Assembly: GCF_001562275.1 (NCBI RefSeq)
Contig: NZ_CP014304.1
Coordinates: forward strand, 4,650,001-4,714,000
Reading direction: 5' to 3'
Source of the DNA: Hymenobacter sp. PAMC 26628
Lineage (GTDB): Bacteria; Bacteroidota; Bacteroidia; Cytophagales; Hymenobacteraceae
Length of the DNA: 64,000 nt
The position numbers and the translations under genes were made by a program. Below, one piece after another: positions 54,100 to 63,240 of this stretch. The stretch's first letter is position 1, and every line of letters begins with the position of its first letter. The notes beneath the pieces were generated by a model. It was given only the letters and a program-made list of their open reading frames with translations. It ran no database searches and had not been told where the DNA came from.

Positions 54100-54870
54100 A
54101 TGAGTAGTTTTTCGCCGTTCAGCCTGGCTGGCAAGCGGGCTTTGGTTACGGGCTGTAGCCGGGGCATTGGCCAGGCAATGGCCGTGGGCCTGGCGGCGGC
54201 CGGGGCTGACATCATCGGTGTGTCGGCCTCGCTGCCCCCCAGCGGCAGCGAGGCCGAGCAGCAGGTGCGGGCCCTGGGCCGGGAGTTCCGCGCCTACCAG
54301 GCCGATTTCAGCCGGCGCGAACAAGTTGACGCGTTTATTGCCCAGGTGCAGCAGGATTTCCCGCGCATCGACATCCTGCTAAACAACGCGGGCACCATCC
54401 GCCGGGCCCCCGCCGCCGAGCACGCCGACGCGCTGTGGGACGAGGTACTGGCCATCAACCTGGATGCCCCGTTCCGGCTGGCCCGCGAAATCGGCCGGCA
54501 GATGCTGGCCCAGGGCAGCGGCAAAATCATCTTCACGGCCTCGCTTCTGTCGTTTCAGGGCGGCGTGACGGTGCCCGGCTACGCGGCCAGCAAAGGAGCC
54601 ATCGGCTCGCTGGTGAAGGCCCTGGCCAATGAATGGGCCAGCCGCGGCGTCAACGTGAACGCCATCGCGCCCGGCTACGTGGAAACCGATAACACCGCGG
54701 CCCTGCGCCAGGACGCCGACCGCAGCCAGGGCATTTTGGCCCGCATCCCGGCCGGGCGCTGGGGCCGGCCGGAGGATTTCCAGGGACCGGCCGTTTTTCT
54801 GGCCTCGGCCGCCGCCGATTACGTTCATGGTACCATCCTCACCGTCGACGGCGGTTGGATGGGAAGGTGA
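54100..54870 (+). CDS. kduD: 2-deoxy-D-gluconate 3-dehydrogenase (KduD-type SDR)
   Basis: The 256-residue short-chain dehydrogenase has the cofactor motif ALVTGCSRGIGQAMAVGLAA, NNAGTIRR after strand 4, the catalytic Ser in IIFTASLLSFQG and Tyr-Lys in VPGYAASKGAIGSLVKAL, then GYVETDNTAALR, a segment typical of KduD. KduD reduces 2,5-diketo-3-deoxygluconate to 2-keto-3-deoxygluconate with NAD(P)H in the cytoplasm, the step after KduI. The kduI gene follows 16 bp later, confirming the assignment by context. An operator-like palindrome lies upstream. Confidence 0.92.
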   Translation: MSSFSPFSLAGKRALVTGCSRGIGQAMAVGLAAAGADIIGVSASLPPSGSEAEQQVRALGREFRAYQADFSRREQVDAFIAQVQQDFPRIDILLNNAGTIRRAPAAEHADALWDEVLAINLDAPFRLAREIGRQMLAQGSGKIIFTASLLSFQGGVTVPGYAASKGAIGSLVKALANEWASRGVNVNAIAPGYVETDNTAALRQDADRSQGILARIPAGRWGRPEDFQGPAVFLASAAADYVHGTILTVDGGWMGR

Positions 54871-54886
54871 TTTTTCAAGCAAAAAC

Positions 54887-55717
54887 ATGACCCAAAGCTA
54901 CGCCAGCAGCCCCCGCGAGGTCGCTGCTTTCTCCACCGCCGCCCTGCGGGAAAACTTTCTCATCGAGACGATTTTTGAGCCCGGCCAGGTGCGGCTGGTG
55001 TACTCGCACTACGACCGCCTGGTGGTGGGTGGGGCCCTGCCGGGGACCGGGCCGCTGCTACTGCCGTGCCCCGAAGCCCTGAAAGCGGCGTATTTTTTGG
55101 AGCGCCGGGAGTTGGGCATCCTCAACATCGGCGGGGCCGGCCGGGTGCTGGTCGACGGCATCGCCTACGACTTGGGAGCGCAGGACTGCCTGTACGTGGG
55201 CCGCGGGGCGCAGGCCGTCGATTTCAGGAGCCTGAACGCCAGCGAGCCGGCTAAGTTCTACCTGCTGTCGGCCCCGGCGCACGCGGCGCACCCCACCGCC
55301 CGGCGCACCCAGGCCGAAGCCACGCCGGTACGCATGGGCGCGGCGGAAACCGCCAATGCCCGCACCATCTACAAGTACATCTACGCCGAAGGCATCCAGA
55401 GCTGCCAGCTGGTGATGGGCCTCACCCAGCTGGAGCCGGGCAGCGTGTGGAACACCATGCCCGCCCACACCCACGACCGGCGCACGGAAGCTTACCTCTA
55501 CTTCGGCCTGCCCGAAAACCAGCGCGTGCTGCACCTGATGGGCCAGCCGCAGGAAACGCGCCCGCTGTGGGTGAGCAACGAGCAGGCCATTATCTCGCCG
55601 CCGTGGTCCATCCACTCGGGCTGCGGTACCAGCGCCTACGCTTTCATTTGGGGCATGGCCGGCGAAAACCGCGAATACACCGACATGGACCCCGTGCCCC
55701 TCCACGGACTGTTTTGA
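54887..55717 (+). CDS. kduI: 5-dehydro-4-deoxy-D-glucuronate isomerase
   Basis: The 276-residue protein is a full KduI cupin. The metal site appears in WNTMPAHTHDRRTEAYLYF (two His and Glu) with the last His in PPWSIHSGCGTSAYAFIWG. Further family sequence is LPCPEALKAAYFLERRELGI, LNIGGAGRVLVDG and YTDMDPVPLHGLF at the C-terminus. It isomerises 5-keto-4-deoxyuronate, released by GH88 from unsaturated oligosaccharides, to 2,5-diketo-3-deoxygluconate. ATG at 54887 is preferred to an earlier in-frame codon that overlaps kduD, since MTQSYASS matches the usual N-terminus. It is co-transcribed with kduD. Confidence 0.94.
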   Translation: MTQSYASSPREVAAFSTAALRENFLIETIFEPGQVRLVYSHYDRLVVGGALPGTGPLLLPCPEALKAAYFLERRELGILNIGGAGRVLVDGIAYDLGAQDCLYVGRGAQAVDFRSLNASEPAKFYLLSAPAHAAHPTARRTQAEATPVRMGAAETANARTIYKYIYAEGIQSCQLVMGLTQLEPGSVWNTMPAHTHDRRTEAYLYFGLPENQRVLHLMGQPQETRPLWVSNEQAIISPPWSIHSGCGTSAYAFIWGMAGENREYTDMDPVPLHGLF

Positions 55718-55853
55718 CTTTCAACTACTCGCAACTGAAGTTTGCCCCTTGAGCACTATGCTGCGTCAGCGAAAAATCGGGTTGCCGCTCGCACCGCCTG
55801 GGTGCCAGCAACTCGCGCGGACGACCAATCAGATGACTAATAATAGGTATTGC

Positions 55854-58133
55854 ATGAACACGAAAACAATGACGGCGCGGTGCCGGACCAGCGGTTGGCT
55901 GGCGCTGGCGGGACTTCTATGCGTTGGGGTTCCGGCCGCCGGCCAGCAGCTGGGCGGGGCCCCGGCCCGCGCCGCCAAAGCGCCCAAGGCCCGGCAGCCG
56001 GTGGACTACGTGGACCCCAACATCGGGGTAATCGATACCGACGGCTACAGCAACTGCGTCATCGGGCCGCAGCTGCCGTTCGGCTCCATCAACCCGAGTC
56101 CGCAAACCGCCAAGGGCAGCCACGACGGGTACGCGCCTGACCAGCCCATCCGTGGCTTCGGCCAGCTGCACGTGAGCGGCACCGGCTGGGGTAAGTACGG
56201 GCAGGTGTTTCTCTCGCCGCAGATTGGCCTGGCTACCGGCGAGGAGGCGCACGATTCGCCCAAGGAAAACGAGCACGCCACGCCCTACGAATACGCGGTG
56301 AAGTTGAGCCGCTACGGCATCGGCGTGGCCGTGACGCCGGCCGCGCACAGTGCCATCTACCGGTTCGAGTTTCCAAAATCCGACGACGCGCACCTGCTGC
56401 TCGACATCACGCACTGCCTCGTGCGCGACATCGTGCCCTTTGTGGGCGGCAAGGTATTGGCCGGGCGCGTGGCGTTCACAACTCCCGCCCACGACGAAAT
56501 CCGGGGCTACGGCACCTACCGGGGTGGGTTTGGCGGCGGAGACTACAATGTGTACTTCTGTGCCCGGCTCAGCCAGGCGCCCACCGCCGTCGGCACCTGG
56601 CTCAATGGTACGGTTAGCCCCGACCAGGCCGCCGACTCATTGCGCCAGCCCAACGACCGGGTAGGGGCTTATTTCAAGCTCCGCAGCACGGCCGGCAAGG
56701 CTGTGTACCTCAAGATAGGGGTTTCGCTGAAGAGCACGGCGCAGGCGGTTCAGTGGCTGGATGCGGAGATTCCGGGCTGGAACTACGCGGCGGTGAAAAA
56801 GCAGGCCCAGGCGGCCTGGAATCAGCAGCTGGCCAAGGTGGAAGTAGCGGGCGGCTCCGCCTCGGAGCGCCGCATCTTTTACACGGCCCTGTACCACGCG
56901 CTGCTCATGCCCCGCGACCGGACCAACGACCTGCCCGACTTCGGCAAAGACGTGCCGGCGTGGGACGACCATTTTGCGGTGTGGGACACCTGGCGGACGA
57001 TGTACCCGCTCCAGGTGCTGCTCAACCCGGCCATGGTGGCGGGCACCATCAATTCTTTCGCGGCCCGCCTGGCCCAGAACGGGGTGGTGAAGGACGCCTA
57101 CATCGCCGGAAATGACATGGTGGAGGAACAGGGCGGCAACAACGTGGATAACATCATCGCCGACGCCTACGTGAAAAAGCTGCCCGGCGTGGACTGGAAC
57201 AAGGCCTACGAGGTGCTGCGCTACCACGCCGACCAGGAGCGCCTGGGCAGCTTTGCCTGGCGCAAGGAGGAGCCGCTGCTAGGCTACTACAAGAAGCAGG
57301 GCTGGATTCCGTTCGGGCCGATGGCCGGCAACATGACCCTGGAGTACGCTTACAACGATTTCTGCGCCGCCGAGGTGGCCCGCGGGTTAGGCCACTCCGC
57401 CGACTACGCGCGCTACCTGGCCCGCAGCAAAAAATGGGTGGCCCTGTGGAACCCCGCCGCCGAAAGCGACGGCTTCAAGGGCTTCATCGTGCCCAAAACC
57501 CAGGACAAGGATTTCCTACCCATCGACCTGAAGGCCCGGCAGGCCTCGTGGCGGCAGTTCTTCTACGAGGGCAGTTCCTGGACCTATTCCTGGTTCGCGC
57601 CCCACCAGATTGATACGCTCATCGTGCTCAACGGCGGCAGGGCCGCCTTCGTCACCAAGCTGCAACATGCCTTCGATTACAAGCTGCTCCAGGCCGACAA
57701 CGAGCCCTCTTTCCTGACCGTGCAGCTGTTTCAGCACGCGGGCCGCCCCGATTTGAGCAGCTACTACGTGCGCCGCCTCATGCGCCAGGGATACACCGAA
57801 AAAGGCTACCCCGGCAACGAGGACAGCGGCGCAATGGGCTCGTGGTACGTGTTTTCCGCGATGGGCATCTTCCCCAACGCGGGCCAGGACCTGTATTACC
57901 TCACCAGCCCGGTCTTCCCCGAGGTGAAGCTGCGGCTGCCCCAGGGCCAGCTCTTTCGCATCATAGCTCATCACGCCAGCCCGGAAAACATTTATGCGCA
58001 GTCGGTGAAGCTCAATGGGAAGCCGTACGCCAACTTTTTCATCACGCACGAGGACATCGTGCGGGGCGGCGTGCTGGAGTTTGAGATGGGGCCCGTGGCT
58101 GCTACAGAAGAAGGGAAGCAGGCAAAGAAATAA
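55854..58133 (+). CDS. GH92 alpha-mannosidase
   Basis: The 759-residue secreted enzyme starts with a signal peptide (LALAGLLCVGVPAAGQ; ATG 55854 preferred over an earlier in-frame ATG). The N-terminal beta domain opens with VDYVDPNIGVIDTDGYSNCV and GFGQLHVSGTGWGKYG. The helical domain has YHALLMPRDRTNDLPDFGKD, WDTWRTMYPLQVL, AGNDMVEEQGGNNVDNIIAD, YEGSSWTYSWFAPHQID and the strongly conserved YPGNEDSGAMGSWYVFSAMG. GH92 enzymes are calcium-dependent exo-alpha-mannosidases. Its place after kduI, in the LacI-controlled group, suggests the target glycan carries alpha-mannose beside uronic acid. Confidence 0.92.
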   Translation: MNTKTMTARCRTSGWLALAGLLCVGVPAAGQQLGGAPARAAKAPKARQPVDYVDPNIGVIDTDGYSNCVIGPQLPFGSINPSPQTAKGSHDGYAPDQPIRGFGQLHVSGTGWGKYGQVFLSPQIGLATGEEAHDSPKENEHATPYEYAVKLSRYGIGVAVTPAAHSAIYRFEFPKSDDAHLLLDITHCLVRDIVPFVGGKVLAGRVAFTTPAHDEIRGYGTYRGGFGGGDYNVYFCARLSQAPTAVGTWLNGTVSPDQAADSLRQPNDRVGAYFKLRSTAGKAVYLKIGVSLKSTAQAVQWLDAEIPGWNYAAVKKQAQAAWNQQLAKVEVAGGSASERRIFYTALYHALLMPRDRTNDLPDFGKDVPAWDDHFAVWDTWRTMYPLQVLLNPAMVAGTINSFAARLAQNGVVKDAYIAGNDMVEEQGGNNVDNIIADAYVKKLPGVDWNKAYEVLRYHADQERLGSFAWRKEEPLLGYYKKQGWIPFGPMAGNMTLEYAYNDFCAAEVARGLGHSADYARYLARSKKWVALWNPAAESDGFKGFIVPKTQDKDFLPIDLKARQASWRQFFYEGSSWTYSWFAPHQIDTLIVLNGGRAAFVTKLQHAFDYKLLQADNEPSFLTVQLFQHAGRPDLSSYYVRRLMRQGYTEKGYPGNEDSGAMGSWYVFSAMGIFPNAGQDLYYLTSPVFPEVKLRLPQGQLFRIIAHHASPENIYAQSVKLNGKPYANFFITHEDIVRGGVLEFEMGPVAATEEGKQAKK

Positions 58134-58401
58134 TCGGCCTTGGTCCTACCAAAGTGGCATGTTCCTGCAAATACGTGCATTCATCAATTCTTGAGGGTTG
58201 TTTAAAGCAGGTTGGTGGTATTAGCTCAAATACGCTTCGAGGCTTCAACAACCTGGGTTAGTACGGCGCAAAGACCAAAGAGCGGCCCTATCCATACCTA
58301 AAGCGGCCAGCTGGGAGAATTTTCCTTTTTTGAGAAAAACCCTATCGGAGCAGTTTCTGATATTGGCCTTTTTATAGCAATGGGGGATAAAACGACTCTA
58401 A

Positions 58402-59269
58402 GAGGCTATCCAAATAGGCAGTTATACCAGGTGATTCGCGCAAGCAAAATGAAGCATGGCCAGGTAGTTTTCGGGCTTTTTGGCCCAGCGAATGAGCAAG
58501 TGCCGGAAGCGGTTGCGCCAGGAGTGGGTCCGCTCCACGGCCCAGCGCCGGGCTTTCTGGCCGGCTTTTTTGGCCTGGACTTCTTCCCCCCGCGGGCGGA
58601 TGTGGGCCGTGTAGCCGAGGGCCGCCAGCAGTTCGCGCACCTGCTTCGAGGCGTAGCCGGCAGCCAGGCACAGCCCCTGCTGCCCGCCCGCCGCCCGGTG
58701 GGCGTCGCGGGCGGCTTCGGCCTGGGGCGGCACGCTGGCCCAGGTGCTCTCCACCAGCTTCCCGTCGTGGCGGTTGGCCCCGTCGAGCACCAGCCCCACC
58801 GGGATGCCCCGGGCCTCCGTCAACAGGCTGCGCTTGACGCCGCCGTTGCCGCGGTCCGGGGGGTTGGGCCCCGTTTTTTTTTCCGCCCAGCGGCGCTTTG
58901 TGCAGCGAGCCGTCGAGGGCCATCCAGGCAAAGTTTAACCCAAGCAGCTCGTCGTAGTCGCCCAGGGCCTCGTCCCAGCGGCGGGCAAATACGCCCGCCT
59001 GCACCCACTGTTGGAACCGACTGTGGGCCGTGGAGCTTTTGCATAACCCGTCGCATCCAATGCTTTCCACTGGCAACCCGTGCGCAGAACGAAGAAAATG
59101 GCGCTCAGTACCTCCCGGTCCGCAAGGCGGCGGCGGTGGCAGCCCAAAGGGTGGGCTTTGGGCACATGGACCGGCAAGAGCGGGGAAAGCCGCTCCCATA
59201 AGGTGTCGGAAATGGTAAACGCTTGAACTGTCGCCATAACTCCAACTTACAACCTATTTGGATAGCCTC
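58402..59269 (-). mobile_element. IS5-type (IS427-like) insertion sequence, left copy (868 bp)
   Basis: The ends are GAGGCTATCCAAATAGG at 58402-58418 and its reverse complement at 59253-59269. TAA flanks each side (58399-58401 and 59270-59272). It encodes a minus-strand two-frame transposase and faces away from the second copy, sharing the central TAA with it. Its distal 590 bp are identical with the other copy, while its transposase 5' region is clearly diverged. Confidence 0.88.
58422..59237 (-). pseudogene. IS5-type transposase, left copy, with extra frameshift
   Basis: Translation from ATG at 59237 gives ATVQAFTISDTLWERLSPLL to RTGCQWKALDATG and then leaves the family frame. The correct continuation (LCKSSTAHSRFQQWVQAGVF) is one base out, because GGGTTATGC here replaces GGTTTGTGC-type sequence with a 1-bp loss near 59045. 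Downstream it needs the usual second shift on a run of nine A (complement of T at about 58874-58882) into GPNPPDRGNGG and LVLDGANRHDGKLVEST, ending at 58422. The deletion means this copy probably makes no active enzyme. Confidence 0.75.
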
Positions 59270-59272
59270 TAA

Positions 59273-60142
59273 GAGGCTATCCAAATAGGGGATTAACTTT
59301 GGCTAATGGCGACAGTTCAAGAATTCACGATTTCAGACACGCTTTGGGCGCGGTTAGCGCCCCTGCTGCCCGCGCATGTGGGCAAGGCCCACCCGCTGGG
59401 CTGCCATCGGCCGCGCATCCCGGACCGGGACGCGCGGAGCGCCATCTTCTTCGTTTTGCGCACGGGCTGCCAGTGGAAAGGGCTGGATGCAACCGGTTTG
59501 TGCCAAAGCAGTACCGCCCACAGCCGGTTCCAGCAGTGGGTGCAAGCCGGCGTATTTGCCCGCCGCTGGGACGAGGCCCTGGGCGACTACGACGAGCTGC
59601 TTGGGTTAAACTTTGCCTGGATGGCCCTCGACGGCTCGCTGCACAAAGCGCCGCTGGGCGGAAAAAAAAACGGGGCCCAACCCCCCGGACCGCGGCAACG
59701 GCGGCGTCAAGCGCAGCCTGTTGACGGAGGCCCGGGGCATCCCGGTGGGGCTGGTGCTCGACGGGGCCAACCGCCACGACGGGAAGCTGGTGGAGAGCAC
59801 CTGGGCCAGCGTGCCGCCCCAGGCCGAAGCCGCCCGCGACGCCCACCGGGCGGCGGGCGGGCAGCAGGGGCTGTGCCTGGCTGCCGGCTACGCCTCGAAG
59901 CAGGTGCGCGAACTGCTGGCGGCCCTCGGCTACACGGCCCACATCCGCCCGCGGGGGGAAGAAGTCCAGGCCAAAAAAGCCGGCCAGAAAGCCCGGCGCT
60001 GGGCCGTGGAGCGGACCCACTCCTGGCGCAACCGCTTCCGGCACTTGCTCATTCGCTGGGCCAAAAAGCCCGAAAACTACCTGGCCATGCTTCATTTTGC
60101 TTGCGCGAATCACCTGGTATAACTGCCTATTTGGATAGCCTC
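59273..60142 (+). mobile_element. IS5-type (IS427-like) insertion sequence, right copy (870 bp)
   Basis: The same 17-bp ends occur at 59273-59289 and 60126-60142, with TAA at 59270-59272 and 60143-60145. It lies head to head with the left copy, so that 58402-60142 forms a large palindrome. Its transposase frames are undamaged apart from the expected programmed shift, so this copy can be active. Confidence 0.88.
59306..60122 (+). CDS. IS5-type transposase, right copy (two frames joined by -1 frameshift)
   Basis: The first frame runs from ATG at 59306: ATVQEFTISDTLWARLAPLL, CHRPRIPDRDARSAIFFVLR, RFQQWVQAGVFARRWDEALG, LGLNFAWMALDGSLHKAPLG (DDE first Asp in the MALDGS region). At nine A (about 59662-59670) a -1 shift leads to KKTGPNPPDRGNGGVKRSLL, GIPVGLVLDGANRHDGK (second Asp) and WAVERTHSWRNRFRHLLIRW (Glu), ending at 60122. 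These are IS5-family, IS427-group motifs, a group known for two-frame transposases. Confidence 0.85.
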
Positions 60143-60344
60143 TAAGATAGCCCGCCTAACCTGTCCAACTTTTGGGGAGTACTACATTCTTTTGATTGGC
60201 GTCGCCCTTAGCACTCTTACCATATACTCTGTTGAGCTTAGAGGTAAGTCTAGCGTTCGTTAATCTTTCAGCATCTGTAAGACAATTACTTATAAGTGCT
60301 TCGGGGTACTTTTTGCGTAACGTTGTGCCTATTATTTTACTCAA

Positions 60345-60695
60345 TTACTTTACTGGCAGCGTTTTCACGCTACCTGTTTGCTTGTTTACCTCGAAGGCGG
60401 CGCGGTTGGGCATGCGGTGGATCCAGTCGGTACGGGGTACTAGGACTTGCCAATAGGCCCCGAGATCGGTGGCGCGGGCTGAATCGATGACATATAAGTT
60501 GGCGTTAAATTGGCCTTGCAGGTATCGGCCGATGGCGGCGCGCGCCGCCGCTTCGGTGGAGGCCCCGGCAGGAACTGGAGTAGCTGCGGCCGAAACGGCT
60601 TCGGTAGTTGCAATGGTGGCGGGCGTTTGTTGGCAACTGCCCAAGGGGCTGGCGGCGGTTATGGCCCCTAGGATGATGAAGTGGTTCGGGCGCAT
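60345..60695 (-). CDS. Small hypothetical lipoprotein
   Basis: The 116-residue product has a lipoprotein signal (HFIILGAITAASPLGSC, Cys about residue 21) and a Thr/Ala/Pro-rich spacer, then a compact domain: AAARAAIGRYLQGQFNANLY, VIDSARATDLGAYWQVLVPR and NRAAFEVNKQTGSVKTLPVK. The pattern, a helix followed by strands ending in VDKxTGxVxxxPVK, is reminiscent of PepSY/NTF2-like small folds, but no family is claimed. It is convergent with nothing and sits between the IS pair and tatC. ATG at 60707 is an alternative start. Confidence 0.65.
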   Translation of the reverse strand: MRPNHFIILGAITAASPLGSCQQTPATIATTEAVSAAATPVPAGASTEAAARAAIGRYLQGQFNANLYVIDSARATDLGAYWQVLVPRTDWIHRMPNRAAFEVNKQTGSVKTLPVK

Positions 60696-60788
60696 GGTAC
60701 TATACACCTAGTATATATAAGGAGGTGGGGCCGCGGGCCCGAAGGCGCCGTGGCTGGGGCCCCACCGAATGAAACCAGAGCATGTTAA

Positions 60789-61688
60789 TTAGTTAACAGG
60801 CGGACCGATGGCGGTGCGGGCTTCTTCTTCGGCTTGCTGGCGGGCCAGCTTGGCATTGAGCCGGGCGGCGTCGCCGCGGCGCACCACGCGGGCAATGTGA
60901 ATGCTAAGCTCGTAGAGGAGCAAGATGGGGATGGTGACGATGATCTGGGCCGTGATATCGGGCGGGGTGATGATGGCCGCGATGATGAGGATGACCACGA
61001 TGGCGTGCTTGCGGTAGAGCTGCATAATTTCGGGCGTCACGACCCCGGCCTTGGCCAAAAAGAACACAATCATGGGCAACTCAAACACCAGTCCGCACGA
61101 GAGCGTCATGGTGGTGAGCGTGCTCAGGTAGCTCTGCAAGTCAATCTGGTTCTCAATGCTGGCGTCGACGGTGTAGCCGGCCAGGAAGTTGATGCTCATC
61201 GGGGCGGCGATGTAGTAGCCAAACAGCACACCCGCGACAAAGAGAATCGACACGAAGAACACGGCGCCCTGCGAGTTTTGGCGCTCGTGTGGGTACAGGC
61301 CGGGCTTAATGAAGCGCCACAGCTCCCAGAACAGGTACGGAAAGGCCAAGATGCAACCCGCAATGACGGACGTGCTGATGTGCATCGAGAGCTGCCCGCT
61401 CATCTCCCGGTTCTGGATGATGAAGTTAACGTGGTCGGCGCAGGGCTCGGCGTTACCGAAGAGCTTGCCCATTTTGCAGAACATCTGGTAGGTCCAGAAG
61501 TCGGCGCGTGAGGGCCCCAGGATCAGGGTGTGGAAGAGGAAATTCTTCGAAAAGAAGGCAATTGTGGCAAACACCACCACCGAAATCGCCGCCCGGATGA
61601 CGTGCCAGCGCAACGCCTCCAGGTGGTCGATGAAGGACATTTCGTGCTGGTCGCCCAGCGAGGGGGAAGTTTGCGGTTGCGGTTGCAC
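60789..61688 (-). CDS. tatC: Sec-independent protein translocase subunit TatC
   Basis: The 299-residue protein has six predicted helices and the TatC signatures MSFIDHLEALRWHVIRAAIS at the N-terminus (the conserved HLxELR region, here HLEALR), FPYLFWELWRFIKPGLYPHE in the first cytoplasmic loop, GLVFELPMIVFFLAKAGVVT and a final helix before a charged tail. TatC recognises twin-arginine signal peptides and nucleates the Tat pore in the inner membrane; the catalase at 7.5-9.8 kb carries such a signal. The loop after helix 1 is longer than in E. coli, usual in Bacteroidota. glyA lies 94 bp upstream on the same strand. Confidence 0.95.
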   Translation of the reverse strand: MQPQPQTSPSLGDQHEMSFIDHLEALRWHVIRAAISVVVFATIAFFSKNFLFHTLILGPSRADFWTYQMFCKMGKLFGNAEPCADHVNFIIQNREMSGQLSMHISTSVIAGCILAFPYLFWELWRFIKPGLYPHERQNSQGAVFFVSILFVAGVLFGYYIAAPMSINFLAGYTVDASIENQIDLQSYLSTLTTMTLSCGLVFELPMIVFFLAKAGVVTPEIMQLYRKHAIVVILIIAAIITPPDITAQIIVTIPILLLYELSIHIARVVRRGDAARLNAKLARQQAEEEARTAIGPPVN

Positions 61689-61740
61689 AGAACAGGAATT
61701 GGGGTAAACGGCTTCGGGGGCCCCGCCGGTGGGGCCCCGT

Positions 61741-61763
61741 GCGGGCCCACCAACTGGGCCCGC
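61741..61763 (-). terminator. Strong GC stem-loop downstream of glyA
   Basis: GCGGGCCCA (61741-61749) and TGGGCCCGC (61755-61763) form a perfect 9-bp stem with a 5-base loop, 20 bp after the glyA stop and before the tatC start. A second GGGGCCCC-rich pairing lies next to it (61716-61740). There is no T run on the coding strand, so full termination is uncertain; it may stabilise the glyA mRNA end. Confidence 0.45.
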
Positions 61764-61782
61764 GCCGGGGCACCTACGAGAT

Positions 61783-63075
61783 TTAAGCGAAGAGCGGGTA
61801 ATCCTGGAGCCAGGCGTTCACTTGCCGGCGCACGTGGCCCAGGCGGGTGTCGTCGGCGTGGTAGGTCAGGGCCTCGTCAATGAGTTCCACAACGCGGCCC
61901 ATGTCGGCCGTGCCCAAGCCGCGGGTGGTGATGGCGGCCGAGCCGATGCGCATGCCGCTGGTCACGAACGGCGACTTGTCGTCGAACGGTACCATGTTTT
62001 TGTTGATAGTGATATCAGCCTTGATGAGCGTGTTTTCGGCCAGCTTGCCGGTGAGGCCCTTCGAACGCAGGTCAATCAGCATCAGGTGGTTGTCGGTGCC
62101 GCCCGAAATAATGTTGTAGCCCAAAGCCGTGAAGCCCGCCGCTAGCGCCTGGGCGTTGGCGGCCACCTGCTTGGCGTAGGTCGTGAAATCGTCGCTCAGC
62201 GCCTCGCCAAAGGCCACGGCTTTGGCGGCAATCACGTGCTCGAGGGGCCCGCCCTGCGTGCCGGGAAACACGCCCGAATCGAGCAGGGCCGACATGGGCC
62301 GTACCTCACCCTTGGGCGTTTTAAGGCCGAAGGGGTTATCGAAGTCCTGGCCCAGCATGATGAGGCCCCCACGGGGGCCCCGCAGGGTTTTGTGGGTCGT
62401 CGTCGTCACGATGTGGCAGTGCTGGAATGGGCTGTTCAGCAGGCCTTTGGCGATAAGGCCGGACGGGTGCGAGATGTCGGCCAGCAGCAGAGCCCCCACC
62501 TCGTCGGCAGCTTCGCGCAGGGTTTTATAGTCCCAGTCGCGCGAATAGGCCGAGGCCCCGCAGATGATCATTTTGGGCCGCTCGCGGCGGGCAATTTCTT
62601 TCACCTTCTGCCAGTCAATCAGGCCCGTTTCCTGCTCCACGCCGTAGAAGCTGGGCTGGTAGAGCTTGCCCGAAAAGTTCACCGGTGAGCCGTGCGTGAG
62701 GTGGCCGCCGTGGCTCAGGTCGAAGCCCAGGATTTTATCGCCGGGGTTGAGGCAGGCCAGCATCACGGCGGCGTTGGCTTGGGCCCCGGAGTGGGGCTGC
62801 ACGTTGGCCCAAGCCACGCCAAACAACTCCTTCACGCGGTCGATGGCCAACTGCTCTACCTGGTCAACTATCTCGCAGCCACCGTAGTAGCGCTTGCCGG
62901 GCAAGCCCTCGGCGTACTTGTTGGTCAGCACCGAGCCTTGGGCAGCCATCACTTGCTCCGACACGTAGTTTTCGGACGCAATCAGCTCCAGGCCATGGGT
63001 CTGGCGGATTTTCTCTTGTTCGATGAGGCCGAACACGGCGGCATCGTGAAGGCGGGCAGGGGCGGTGATTTCCAT
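61783..63075 (-). CDS. glyA: Serine hydroxymethyltransferase
   Basis: The 430-residue PLP enzyme interconverts serine and glycine with tetrahydrofolate. Motifs are [71 protein letters not shown], the PLP-binding lysine in [18 protein letters not shown] and [20 protein letters not shown]. Start 63075 ([20 protein letters not shown]) is preferred to an earlier in-frame codon because it matches the usual N-terminus. Length agrees with the family. It is a core cytoplasmic enzyme and marks the return to conserved chromosome. The gene at 63241 is divergent. Confidence 0.96.
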   Translation of the reverse strand: MEITAPARLHDAAVFGLIEQEKIRQTHGLELIASENYVSEQVMAAQGSVLTNKYAEGLPGKRYYGGCEIVDQVEQLAIDRVKELFGVAWANVQPHSGAQANAAVMLACLNPGDKILGFDLSHGGHLTHGSPVNFSGKLYQPSFYGVEQETGLIDWQKVKEIARRERPKMIICGASAYSRDWDYKTLREAADEVGALLLADISHPSGLIAKGLLNSPFQHCHIVTTTTHKTLRGPRGGLIMLGQDFDNPFGLKTPKGEVRPMSALLDSGVFPGTQGGPLEHVIAAKAVAFGEALSDDFTTYAKQVAANAQALAAGFTALGYNIISGGTDNHLMLIDLRSKGLTGKLAENTLIKADITINKNMVPFDDKSPFVTSGMRIGSAAITTRGLGTADMGRVVELIDEALTYHADDTRLGHVRRQVNAWLQDYPLFA

Positions 63076-63240
63076 GGCCCAAAGGTACAATGGCTCCGCC
63101 ACCCCGCCCACGGGCCTCGGGGCCACCAGCCGTGGCTTGGGCAGTTCGCAAATAAAACCATACCTTCATTTAAAAATACTAGTCAATCAGGCTATTCGAT
63201 TATTTTATTCATTATCAATCACTTTTAAATACTATTTATT

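Noticed and set aside
60156-60344. A 62-codon minus-strand frame after the small lipoprotein gene
   Set aside because: No family resemblance and no initiation signal; it ends in the IS3-like terminus sequence, so it is likely non-coding.
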